A stretch of 64,000 bases of DNA from Massilia putida (lineage in GTDB: Bacteria; Pseudomonadota; Gammaproteobacteria; Burkholderiales; Burkholderiaceae_D): assembly GCF_001941825.1 (NCBI RefSeq), contig NZ_CP019038.1, positions 6,634,001 through 6,698,000 of the forward strand. The letters run 5' to 3'. The position numbers were made by a program, and so were the translations under genes. Shown here piece after piece: positions 55,135 through 63,052 of this stretch (positions are counted from its first letter, which is position 1; every line of letters begins with the position of its first letter). The notes under the pieces were generated by a model. It saw only the letters and a program-made list of their open reading frames with translations. It was not told the origin of the DNA and did no database searches.

Positions 55135-57825
55135 ATGAGCGTACGTAATCTCAAGCAGCTGTTCGCCCCGAAATCGGTGGCCCTCGTCGGGGCGTCGGAA
55201 CGTCCCGGCAGCGTCGGCGCGACCATGCTGCGCAACCTGCGCGAAGGGGGATTCACGGGCAAGCTGTTTCCCGTGAACCCCAAGTACGACACGCTCGACG
55301 GCCTGCAGGTCTGGCCCGACGTGGCGCGCCTGCCGCAGGCGCCGGACCTGGCCATCATCTGCACGCCGCCGGCGACGATCCCCGGCATCGTGCGCGCGCT
55401 CGGCGAACTGGGCACGCGCGCCGCGATCGTGATGAGCGCCGGGGTGTCGACGACGCGCGATCTGCGCGGCCGCACGATCCGGCAAGCCATGCTGGACGCC
55501 GCCAACCCGTACCTGCTGCGCATCCTGGGCCCGAACAGTGCCGGCCTGCTGGCGCCCGGCATCGGCCTGAATGCGAGCATCGCGGTGGGCGGCGCGGCGG
55601 CGGGACGGATCGCGTTCGTGTCCGAATCGGGCGCGCTGATGGCAGGCGTGCTCGATTGGGCGCGCACGCGCAACGTCGGCTTTTCCACGTTCGTCGCCTT
55701 GGGCGACTCGTGCGACGTCGACTTCGGCGACGTGCTCGACTACCTGGCCAGCGACCCCGGCACGTCGGCGATCCTGCTGCATGCGGAGAGCGTGCGCTAT
55801 GCCCGCAAATTCATGTCGGCCGCGCGCGCGGCGGCGCGCAGCAAGCCGACCCTGATGCTCAAGGCCGGACGCTCGCTGGAGGCGGCGACGGCCGGGGCCT
55901 GCCTGTCCGGCGTGCTGGCGCGGCCCGACGACGTGGTCGACGCCGCGATCCGCCGCGCCGGCATGCTGCGCGTGTACACGACCGACCAGCTGTTCGCGGC
56001 CGTGGAGACGCTGGCGCGCGCCAAGCCTTTGTTCGGCGAGCGGCTGGCCCTCCTGGGCAACGGTGCCGGCCCCGTCGTGCTGGCCGCCGACGCCTTGCAA
56101 TACGGCGGCGGCCAACAGGCCGAATTGTCGGCGGAGACGGTGGCGAAGCTGCGCGAGCTCGTGCCCGAATGGAGCGGCAGCGGCGAGCTGAATCTGCGCG
56201 CCGACGCGCCGCCGGAACGCTACCGCGACGTCATCGAGGTGCTGCTGCACGACCCGCAGGCGAACGCGGTCGTGATGATCCACGCGCCGAACGCGGTGGT
56301 CGACCCGGCCGACGTGGCGCGCGCCGTGGCGCCGCTGGCGAAGGCGTCGTCGCGCAACGTGCTCGCGTGCTGGCTCGGCCTGCAGTCCGTGGGCGAGGCG
56401 CGCACGATCGCGTACGAGGCCGGCATGCCGGCCTACCGCACGCCGGAAGCGGCGGTGAACGGCTTCCTGCAGATCGTGCACTTCCGCCGCAACCAGCAGC
56501 TGCTGATGGAGGTCCCCGCGTCCATCGGCGATGGAGAACCGGACCGCGAACGTGCCCGCGCCCTGGTCCGCGCGGCATTGGAACGGGGACGCAGGACGGG
56601 CCGCTACCTGCTGGACGATCCGGACACGAAGGCGATCCTGGACGCCTACGGCATCCCGACCGTCCCCACGCGCGCGGCCGCGACGCCGGACGAGGCGGTG
56701 GCGATGGCCGGCGAGATCGGCTATCCGGTGGCGGTGAAAATCCTGTCGCCGGACGTGGCGCAGAAGTCGGACGTCGGCGGCGTCTCGCTCGACCTGGACA
56801 CGCCGGAAGCCGTGCGCGCGGCGACGGAGCGGATGGCGAAGCGCCTCGCGGAACTGAAGCCGGACGCGCGCCTGGACGGCTTCATCGTGCAGGCGATGGC
56901 GCGCAACCCGGAAGCGCACGAATTGATCGCGGGCGCCGCGCTCGACCCCGTGTTCGGGCCCGTGATCCTGTTCGGCCAGGGCGGCCTCGCCGTGGAAGCC
57001 GTGAACGACCACGCCGTCGGCCTGCCGCCGCTGAACACGGTGCTGGCGCGCGACCTGATCTCGCGCACGCGCGTGGCGCGCCAGCTGGCCGGCTACCGCA
57101 ACCATCCGGCCGCCGACCTCGATGCCATCGCCGCGGTGCTCGTCCAGGTGTCGCGCCTCGTGGCCGACGTGCCGGAGATCGTCGAGCTGGACATCAACCC
57201 GCTGCTGGCCGACGGCACGCGCGCCGTCGTGCTGGACGCGCGCATGCGCATCGCGATGGCCGACCGCGCCGGCAACGCCCTCGACCGCCTGGCGATCCGG
57301 CCGTATCCGGCCGAGCTGGAAGAATTCGTGGCATGGCAGGGGGAGACGATCCTGCTGCGCCCCATCCGCCCCGAGGACGGCGCCGCCCACGTCGCGTTCT
57401 TCGACGCCATGAGCCCGGACGACGTCCGCTACCGCATGTTCGTGCGCGTGCGCGAACTGCAGCCGGCGCAGCTGGCGCGCTTCACGCAGATCGACTACGA
57501 CCGCGAGATGGCCTTCATCGCCACGCGCACCGGCCCGGACGGCCATCCCGAGACGCTGGGCGTGGGCCGCGTCGTCGCGGATCCCGACAATATGAGCGCG
57601 GAATTCGCGGTGACGGTGCGCTCGGACCTCAAGGGCAAAGGGCTGGGCGTCATGCTGATGAATAGACTCATCGCCTACTGCCGTGCGCGCGGCACCCGCG
57701 AGATCGTCGGCGAGGCGCTGCCGCAGAACGCGCCCGTCATCGGCCTCGTCAAGAAGCTCGGCTTCACGGTCGGGCCGGTGGACGAGGAAGAGGGCGTGAG
57801 GAAGTTCTGGTTGCCATTGCGCTAG
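55135..57825 (+). CDS. Acyl-CoA synthetase/GNAT fusion (Pat-like protein acetyltransferase)
   Basis: 896 residues. Order: CoA-binding domain (SVALVGASERPGSVGATML, residues 10-30), succinyl-CoA ligase-like middle, ATP-grasp part (about 490-700, with VAVKILSPDVAQKSDVGGVS) and a C-terminal GNAT (about 740-895, with VTVRSDLKGKGLGVMLMNRL). This is the architecture of Pat/YfiQ, which acetylates lysines of enzymes such as acetyl-CoA synthetase. The NDP-forming half usually lacks activity, often by loss of its catalytic His; I did not confirm this here. The start at 55135 follows GGGAG; a GTG six bases earlier is too close. Divergent from the CDF gene. Confidence 0.92.
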   Translation: MSVRNLKQLFAPKSVALVGASERPGSVGATMLRNLREGGFTGKLFPVNPKYDTLDGLQVWPDVARLPQAPDLAIICTPPATIPGIVRALGELGTRAAIVMSAGVSTTRDLRGRTIRQAMLDAANPYLLRILGPNSAGLLAPGIGLNASIAVGGAAAGRIAFVSESGALMAGVLDWARTRNVGFSTFVALGDSCDVDFGDVLDYLASDPGTSAILLHAESVRYARKFMSAARAAARSKPTLMLKAGRSLEAATAGACLSGVLARPDDVVDAAIRRAGMLRVYTTDQLFAAVETLARAKPLFGERLALLGNGAGPVVLAADALQYGGGQQAELSAETVAKLRELVPEWSGSGELNLRADAPPERYRDVIEVLLHDPQANAVVMIHAPNAVVDPADVARAVAPLAKASSRNVLACWLGLQSVGEARTIAYEAGMPAYRTPEAAVNGFLQIVHFRRNQQLLMEVPASIGDGEPDRERARALVRAALERGRRTGRYLLDDPDTKAILDAYGIPTVPTRAAATPDEAVAMAGEIGYPVAVKILSPDVAQKSDVGGVSLDLDTPEAVRAATERMAKRLAELKPDARLDGFIVQAMARNPEAHELIAGAALDPVFGPVILFGQGGLAVEAVNDHAVGLPPLNTVLARDLISRTRVARQLAGYRNHPAADLDAIAAVLVQVSRLVADVPEIVELDINPLLADGTRAVVLDARMRIAMADRAGNALDRLAIRPYPAELEEFVAWQGETILLRPIRPEDGAAHVAFFDAMSPDDVRYRMFVRVRELQPAQLARFTQIDYDREMAFIATRTGPDGHPETLGVGRVVADPDNMSAEFAVTVRSDLKGKGLGVMLMNRLIAYCRARGTREIVGEALPQNAPVIGLVKKLGFTVGPVDEEEGVRKFWLPLR

Positions 57826-57893
57826 GGTCCGTCTGTCTGGATCGGAAGGATGCTTGGCCCAAAGCGGCACGTCAGACCTTCAGCGTAAAAACC

Positions 57894-57916
57894 GTCGTTC
57901 CCGCGAAGGCGGGAAC
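57894..57916. repeat. Hairpin repeat GTTCCCGC-N4-GCGGGAAC
   Basis: The perfect 8-bp stem with loop GAAG (57897-57916) is preceded by GTC. The same pattern, including GTC before the stem, is at 23249-23271; a third copy lies at 23369-23388. It lies in the 184-bp space between the Pat-like gene and the convergent helicase, which holds nothing else I can name. Confidence 0.65.
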
Positions 57917-58009
57917 CCTAGCTGAAGTGCCGAATGCAGCCCGTCGAGGGACCGACGGCATTTTTGACCTACAAAATTCGATAACTCTGCAGAGCCGGGC
58001 CCTAACGCG

Positions 58010-59275
58010 TCAGCGCCGGAACCGCACGTCTTCCTGCACGACGGGCGCATCGCCCCGCGCATCCTTGACGCCTTTCGGCTTCTTCGGCTTCTTGGGTTTC
58101 TTGACGATGTCGCCGCTCGCCGTCGTCTGCGGCACGCGGTGCTCCGGCTCGAAGCCCGCTTCCTCCTTGCGCTGCAAGGCCTGCTTCGTCAGCGCCTCGA
58201 TGGCGGCCAGCTGCTGCACTTCGTCCGCGCACACGAGCGAAACCGCGTCGCCCGACGCGCCCGCGCGGCCCGTGCGGCCGGTGCGGTGCACATAGTCTTC
58301 CGCCACGATCGGCAGGTCGACGTTGACGACGACGGGCAGTTCCTCGATGTCCAGGCCGCGCGCGGCGACATCGGTCGCGACGAGCACCCGGACCTCGCCC
58401 GCCTTGAAGCGGTCGAGCGCGCGCAGGCGGGCGGGCTGCGGCTTGTCGCCGTGGATCGAATCGGCCGCGATGCCTTTCGCTGCGAGCAGGTCGACGAGCT
58501 GGTCGACACCCTTGCGCGTCTTTACGAACGCGAGCACCTGGGGCCAGCCGTGGCGCGTCAAGAGGTGCAGGAACAGCTCCGGCTTGCGCTTCTTGTCGAC
58601 CGGGACGATCCATTGGCGGATCGCCTTGACCGTCGTGTTGCGCGGCGTGGCCTCGATGCTGACGGGGGCGATCAGGAGCTTCGTCGCCAGCAGGCGGATC
58701 GGATCGGAGAACGTCGCCGAGAACAACAAGGTCTGGCGGCGCTTGGGCAGCAGCGCGAGCAGGTTGTCGATGTCGCGTGAGAACCCGAGGTCGAGCATGC
58801 GGTCCGCCTCGTCCAGCACGAGCGTCTGCACCTGGTTGAAGCGCACGGCGTTCTGGCGCTGCAGGTCGAGCAGGCGGCCGGGCGTGGCGACGAGGACGTC
58901 GACGCCTTTACGGAGCCGCATCATCTGCGGATTGATGCTGACGCCGCCGTACGCGACCATCGTGCGCAGCGGCAGCCCGGCCGCATAGGCGCGCACGCTC
59001 TCGTGCACCTGCTCGGCCAGTTCGCGCGTCGGCACGAGGATCAGCGAGCGCGCAGAATTGCTGGCGACCTCTCCACCATCCGTCACGAGGCGCTGCAGCA
59101 GCGGCAGGGCGAAGCCGGCCGTCTTGCCGGTGCCCGTCTGGGCGGCGGCCATGACGTCGCGTCCGGCCAGCACGGCGGGAATCGCCTGCGACTGGACGGC
59201 GGTGGGCGTGTGATAGGACAGCGAGGCGAGGGTGCGCGTGATCTGGTCGATCAGGCCGAGCGAAGCGAACGACAT
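58010..59275 (-). CDS. DEAD-box RNA helicase (RhlE-like)
   Basis: 421 residues. The ordered motifs are Q-motif region TPTAVQSQAIP, I AAAQTGTGKTAG, Ia VPTRELAEQ, Ib ATPGRLLDL, II LDEADRML, III LLFSATFSD, V VLVATDVAARGLDIEELP and VI YVHRTGRTGRAG. After the core comes a short basic tail rich in KKPKKPK and ending RFRR. It is RhlE-like and unwinds structured RNA, for example in ribosome assembly or at low temperature. The frame extends upstream to 59485 without motif support. Confidence 0.94.
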   Translation of the reverse strand: MSFASLGLIDQITRTLASLSYHTPTAVQSQAIPAVLAGRDVMAAAQTGTGKTAGFALPLLQRLVTDGGEVASNSARSLILVPTRELAEQVHESVRAYAAGLPLRTMVAYGGVSINPQMMRLRKGVDVLVATPGRLLDLQRQNAVRFNQVQTLVLDEADRMLDLGFSRDIDNLLALLPKRRQTLLFSATFSDPIRLLATKLLIAPVSIEATPRNTTVKAIRQWIVPVDKKRKPELFLHLLTRHGWPQVLAFVKTRKGVDQLVDLLAAKGIAADSIHGDKPQPARLRALDRFKAGEVRVLVATDVAARGLDIEELPVVVNVDLPIVAEDYVHRTGRTGRAGASGDAVSLVCADEVQQLAAIEALTKQALQRKEEAGFEPEHRVPQTTASGDIVKKPKKPKKPKGVKDARGDAPVVQEDVRFRR

Positions 59276-59369
59276 GGTGGCGAAAGCGGGGTTGGAAAAG
59301 GCGACAGTGTAACCTGTCGGGGAAACGAGGCGCGAAACGCCTACCATCAACCTCATCATCACATCGCCC

Positions 59370-59834
59370 ATGTCGCATTTATTGTTCAGGCAAGCCGTCA
59401 GCGCCGATATCCCCGCCATGTCGCAGATCCGGTTGGCGGTCACCGAAAATGTCTTGTCGGACCCGGCGCGAATTACCGCCGACATGTACGAGGACTATCT
59501 GGAACGGTCGGGACGTGGCTGGGTCGCGGAATGCGGGGGCGAGATCGTCGCGTTTTGCTACGCGGACAAGGTCAACGCTTCCGTCTGGGCATTGTTTGTC
59601 CGGCCGGGCCATGAGGGACGAGGACTCGGCAAAGCATTGCTCAAGCAGGCGGTGGACTGGCTATTCCAGGCGGGGCATGAACGTGTCCATCTGACGACCG
59701 GCGCCAATACGCGAGCGGACAAGTTCTATGCCGCGCAAGGTTGGGATCGTAGGCCCGTCGGGGCTTCCGACATCGGGTATTCGCTGTCGGCCGTCCGCGA
59801 AAACACGCCGGTCGTCACGCGGCCGCGCCGGTGA
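59370..59834 (+). CDS. GNAT-family N-acetyltransferase
   Basis: 154 residues. LFRQAVSADIPAMSQIRLAV at the start, LFVRPGHEGRGLGKALLKQA as the acetyl-CoA site (E-G-R-G-L-G) and RADKFYAAQGWDRR near the end. A single-domain GNAT of unknown substrate. Its last 20 bp overlap the end of the convergent dadA-like gene. Confidence 0.9.
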   Translation: MSHLLFRQAVSADIPAMSQIRLAVTENVLSDPARITADMYEDYLERSGRGWVAECGGEIVAFCYADKVNASVWALFVRPGHEGRGLGKALLKQAVDWLFQAGHERVHLTTGANTRADKFYAAQGWDRRPVGASDIGYSLSAVRENTPVVTRPRR

Positions 59835-61077
59835 ATGCGAAGTCGACGTCCGGCTCGCGCCCCGACACGATGTCCGCGACGGCCCGTCCCGACCCGCAGC
59901 CCATCGTCCAGCCGAGCGTGCCGTGGCCCGTGTTCAGGTACAGGTTCGCAAAGCGCGTGCGGCCGATGTAGGGCACGTTCGACGGCGTCAGCGGGCGCAG
60001 GCCGGCCCAGTACGTCGCCGCGTCGTAGTCGCAGGCGCCGGGGAACAGGGCGCGCACGCGCCGCGTGATGGCCTCGCAGCGCACCGGGTTCAGGTCGCGC
60101 GTATAACCGTTCAGTTCGCACGTGCCGGCCACGCGCAGGCGCGACCCGAGGCGCGAGAAGACGAGCTTGTGGCCGTCGTCCGTCAGCGACACGGTCGGCG
60201 CGGCGTCCGGGTCCAGAACGGGGTAGGTCGCGGAATAGCCCTTGCCGGGATAGATCAGCAGCCGGATGCCCAGCGGCGCGAGCAGGCCGGCGGAAAAACT
60301 GCCCAGGGCGACGACGACGGCGTCCGCACGGAGCGTCCGGTGCCGGCCTTCGTCATCGATGATTTCCACGCCGTTGACGCGGTCGCCCTCGGCCTGCAGG
60401 CGCGTGACCGTCGTGTCGTAGCGGAAGCGGATGCCGGCCGCCACGCCGCGCGCGGCCAGTTGCGACGTGAACCGGTACACGTCGCCCGATTCGTCGCTGG
60501 CCGTGAAGTCGCCGCCCACGAGATTGCGGCGATTGGCCCCCAGCGCCGGTTCGATCCGGACGACCTCGTCGGCGTCGACGGTCATGCGCGGGCAGCCCAG
60601 GTCGCGCATCGCGGCGGCCGCGCGGCAGGCGCGCTCGAATTCACGTTCGTCCGTGTAGAAGTGAAGAATGCCGCGCGTGAGACAGTCGTAGTCGATGTTC
60701 GTGCGCGCGCGCAGCGCCTGCAGGCTGCGGCGGCTGTAGTCGGCCATGGCGACGATCTGGCGCAGGTTGGCGGCGACGCGGCCCGGTGCGCACTCGCGCA
60801 CGAACTGCAGGCACCAGCGCCATTGCAGCGGATCGGCGCGCAGCCGGAACAGCAGCGGGGCGTCTTCCCGCCCCAGCGCTTGCACGACCTTGAGCAGGCC
60901 GGCGGGCGTGGCCCACGGTTCCGCGTGCGACACCGAGATCTGGCAGCCGTTCGCGAAACTCGTCTCCTGCGCGGGGCCGGGTTGGCGCTCGATCACCGTG
61001 ACGTCGTGGCCGGCCTCGCGCAAATACCAGGCGGTCGCGGTGCCGACGACGCCGGCGCCCAGGACGATGACGTTCAT
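59815..61077 (-). CDS. dadA: DadA-like FAD-dependent amino-acid oxidase under a TPP riboswitch
   Basis: 420 residues of the D-amino acid dehydrogenase family. FAD-binding VIVLGAGVVGTATAWYL, then ETSFANGCQISVSHAEPW, IRLLIYPGKGYSATYP and the C-terminal YLNTGHGTLGWTMGCGSGRA. By sequence it is DadA-like, which oxidises D-alanine and other D-amino acids. A TPP riboswitch about 125 bp upstream on the same strand suggests a role in thiamine synthesis instead, where ThiO oxidises glycine to the imine used for the thiazole. No own ribosome site precedes the ATG; a 17-codon ORF overlaps it. Symbol is provisional. Confidence 0.88.
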   Translation of the reverse strand: MNVIVLGAGVVGTATAWYLREAGHDVTVIERQPGPAQETSFANGCQISVSHAEPWATPAGLLKVVQALGREDAPLLFRLRADPLQWRWCLQFVRECAPGRVAANLRQIVAMADYSRRSLQALRARTNIDYDCLTRGILHFYTDEREFERACRAAAAMRDLGCPRMTVDADEVVRIEPALGANRRNLVGGDFTASDESGDVYRFTSQLAARGVAAGIRFRYDTTVTRLQAEGDRVNGVEIIDDEGRHRTLRADAVVVALGSFSAGLLAPLGIRLLIYPGKGYSATYPVLDPDAAPTVSLTDDGHKLVFSRLGSRLRVAGTCELNGYTRDLNPVRCEAITRRVRALFPGACDYDAATYWAGLRPLTPSNVPYIGRTRFANLYLNTGHGTLGWTMGCGSGRAVADIVSGREPDVDFAFTGAAA

Positions 61078-61127
61078 CGGCGCACCGCGGCGGATCGACT
61101 GGACGTCGTAAACACAGGAAATTGCAT
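61074..61127 (-). CDS. Leader peptide ORF of 17 codons overlapping the dadA-like start
   Basis: ATG at 61127 after GAGGAGCGGC opens a frame MQFPVFTTSSRSAAVRR. Its TGA (61076-61074) overlaps the ATG of the oxidase (ATGA). The oxidase lacks a good ribosome site, so its translation may depend on the small ORF. The peptide has no recognisable family. Confidence 0.5.
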   Translation of the reverse strand: MQFPVFTTSSRSAAVRR

Positions 61128-61202
61128 GCCGCTCCTCGTTGGCGTCGTGGTGACGGGCGGAGCCGGCAAAGGAGGACAGGACCCGGATGACCCGGTATCC
61201 GC

Positions 61203-61294
61203 ATGCTTCCCTTCGCTGGCATTACCCAGATCAGGTTCGGAGGGTGTTTCTCACCCGCGGGCCGCGGTTGCGGCTGCAGGACCCCTAGCGTTGC
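61203..61294 (-). ncRNA. TPP (THI-box) riboswitch aptamer
   Basis: On the minus strand: CTAGGGGTCC (P1/P2 side), GGGTGAGAAACACCC, then CCGAACCTGATCTGGGTAAT and GCCAGCGAAGGGAAGC. These are the conserved TPP aptamer segments in order (TGAGA, ACCC, GAACCTGATCTGG, TAAT, CCAGCGAAGGGA). A promoter with TTTACC and TAAAAT 18 bp apart (61339-61310) lies upstream. Downstream, TCCTCC (about 61175) could pair with the GAGGAG ribosome site of the leader ORF, suggesting control of translation. Confidence 0.95.
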
Positions 61295-61413
61295 CTTATG
61301 GCAGGGAGAATTTTAACCGGTTCGCGGCATGCCGGTAAAGCGGCCTGAGGATGTGACGCGGCGCCGGCGCGCGCGGACGCGGCCGGAGAGGGACGGCGTG
61401 CGCGGCGGGCGCG

Positions 61414-61542
61414 TCAGGCCGTGGCGACGGTGGCTGCGGCCAGGGCGACGGTCGGTTTCACCGGTTCGCGCCGATCCTGGCAGGTCACCAGCATGAGGCA
61501 GGCCAGGAGTAGCAGGCTCCAGCGTGTACGATGGTGTTTCAT
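61414..61542 (-). CDS. Small lipoprotein-like protein, 42 residues
   Basis: ATG at 61542 preceded by AAAGGAGAGCGCG, an excellent site. The peptide opens with a basic MKHHRTRW and a leucine-rich core, and ends the hydrophobic part in LMLVTC, a possible lipobox (L-V-T-C, Cys at residue 21). About 21 residues follow, Ala/Val-rich. Function unknown; entericidin-like small lipoproteins have this size. It could be an exported peptide that stays membrane-bound. Confidence 0.6.
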   Translation of the reverse strand: MKHHRTRWSLLLLACLMLVTCQDRREPVKPTVALAAATVATA

Positions 61543-61605
61543 CGCGCTCTCCTTTGGCCGCATCGTAGTCCAACGCCGCCACACGCGGCGCGCCGCTGGC
61601 GACGG

Positions 61606-62277
61606 TCAGAACTTGTAGCCGATGCTCACGCGCACGACCGGATACAGCTTGGTCGAATTCATGTCGTCGCGCAGGAGCTGGCGTTCGACGGCGACGTCGC
61701 TGGCGAGCGCCTTGCACACCGTTTGCGACGTCGTGCAGCCGATGCTGGCCAGCTGGACGTTCGGATTGCCCTGGTAAAACACGCCGAGATCGATGTTGCT
61801 GGTCCAGCGCGAATTCGGCGCCAGCGCATTGCCCCAGCCGATGCCGGCATAAGGCGCGGCCTTGCGGTAATCGATGCGGCCGGTCAGCAGGCCGACGTCG
61901 GCAGCCGAATAGAGGTTGCCGTTGATGGCGTAGGCGCCGGCGCCGTTCGGCCTGGCCTTGGCGTTGAATTTGTTGCCGTTGTAGACGAGGCCGCCCGTCA
62001 GGTGGAAGTTGCTGCCTTCGTTCAGGTACCAGTCGAACAGGACGTCGAACGTCTGCAGCTTGCCTTTGATGTCGTAGTCGACCTGGCCCGACGTCTTGCT
62101 GAAGTTGTGCTTGAAGTAGTTGGCGCCGAAGCGGCCGTTCAGATAGGTTTCCATCGGCACGACGACGTGGAAGCCCACGCCGGTGGTGCCGACGTCGGCC
62201 GTTGCGCCGACCTGCGCGTTGGCGGAGGCTGCCGCCAGCAGGGCGGCCGCGGCCAGCACGGTATGTTTCGCGAACAT
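61606..62277 (-). CDS. Outer-membrane beta-barrel protein
   Basis: 223 residues with signal peptide (AASANAQVG, cut about residue 21). Alternating aromatic strands such as LQTFDVLFDWYLNEGSNFHL and GGLVYNGNKFN, and a last strand VRVSIGYKF with terminal Phe, show an 8- to 10-strand barrel resembling the OmpW or opacity family. The start at 62277 follows GAAAGGTCATTCG. Common in this bacterial family; function unknown. Confidence 0.82.
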   Translation of the reverse strand: MFAKHTVLAAAALLAAASANAQVGATADVGTTGVGFHVVVPMETYLNGRFGANYFKHNFSKTSGQVDYDIKGKLQTFDVLFDWYLNEGSNFHLTGGLVYNGNKFNAKARPNGAGAYAINGNLYSAADVGLLTGRIDYRKAAPYAGIGWGNALAPNSRWTSNIDLGVFYQGNPNVQLASIGCTTSQTVCKALASDVAVERQLLRDDMNSTKLYPVVRVSIGYKF

Positions 62278-62457
62278 CGAATGACCTTTCAATGATAGAG
62301 CGGGCGATTGTAGCCGGGTGCTTGCTCCATGGGGAAATGTCACGATCCGGTTTGTTGTAATCCCGCCCGGAACGACAATGTAAGCATGTGTTGCAGCGAA
62401 TTGCACGTAACATTTCGTTTGATAAACTCAACACAAACATTACAAAGAGGTCATCCT

Positions 62458-62973
62458 ATGAAATCCCTGATCCTTGGCGCCGCGCTGTGCGCGGCCGCTT
62501 TCCCGGCCCTGGCTCAGACGAATGTCTCCATCAGCGTCGGCCAGCCCGGCTTCTACGGCCGTGTCGATATCGGCGACTTCGTGCCGCGCCCCGTCGTGTA
62601 CGCGCCGCAACCGGTGATCATCACGCCGGCGCCGCAGTACATCGCGGAACCCGTCTACCTGCGCGTGCCGCCGGGCCATCGCAAGCACTGGGCCAAGTTC
62701 TGCGGCCGCTACGGCGCGTGCGGCCGTCCGGTGCTGTTCGTGCGCGACGAGTGGTACACGAACACCTATGTGCCGCGCTACCGCGAGCATTTCGGCGATC
62801 GCGACGGCTACCGCGGCGGTCCGCGCGAGGTGCGCGTCGTCGAGCGCGTGGAATACCGCGACGGTCGTGGCGACGGCCACGACGGCCGTGGTCATGACGA
62901 GGGCTGGGAACACGGCCGCGGCCATGGCGAAGGCCACGGCAACGGCCATGGCCACGGCCATGACCGCGACTGA
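62458..62973 (+). CDS. Exported protein with Gly/His-rich tail
   Basis: 171 residues. The signal peptide ends at FPALAQT (about residue 20). The middle has tyrosine- and proline-rich repeats (VVYAPQPVIITPAPQYI), a conserved RKHWAKFCGRYGACGRPVLF with two cysteines, and a tail dominated by Gly, His, Asp and Arg from about residue 130. The YxP-rich part is a widespread periplasmic protein of unknown role in these bacteria. The tail, with more than ten His, might bind metal. AAAGAGGTCATCCT precedes the ATG. Confidence 0.8.
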   Translation: MKSLILGAALCAAAFPALAQTNVSISVGQPGFYGRVDIGDFVPRPVVYAPQPVIITPAPQYIAEPVYLRVPPGHRKHWAKFCGRYGACGRPVLFVRDEWYTNTYVPRYREHFGDRDGYRGGPREVRVVERVEYRDGRGDGHDGRGHDEGWEHGRGHGEGHGNGHGHGHDRD

Positions 62974-63052
62974 TCCGTGACGGGCGGTTGCGCCGCCCCG
63001 TAGTAGACTGTCTGCGTGAGCCCGGCAGCGGGCGCGACCGACGGAGGCAGGC

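Noticed and set aside
55072..57870. 932-residue open frame opposite the Pat-like gene
   Set aside because: Long antisense frames arise from the GC-rich third positions. The translation is Arg/His/Ala-rich with no family motif, while the plus strand shows full domains.
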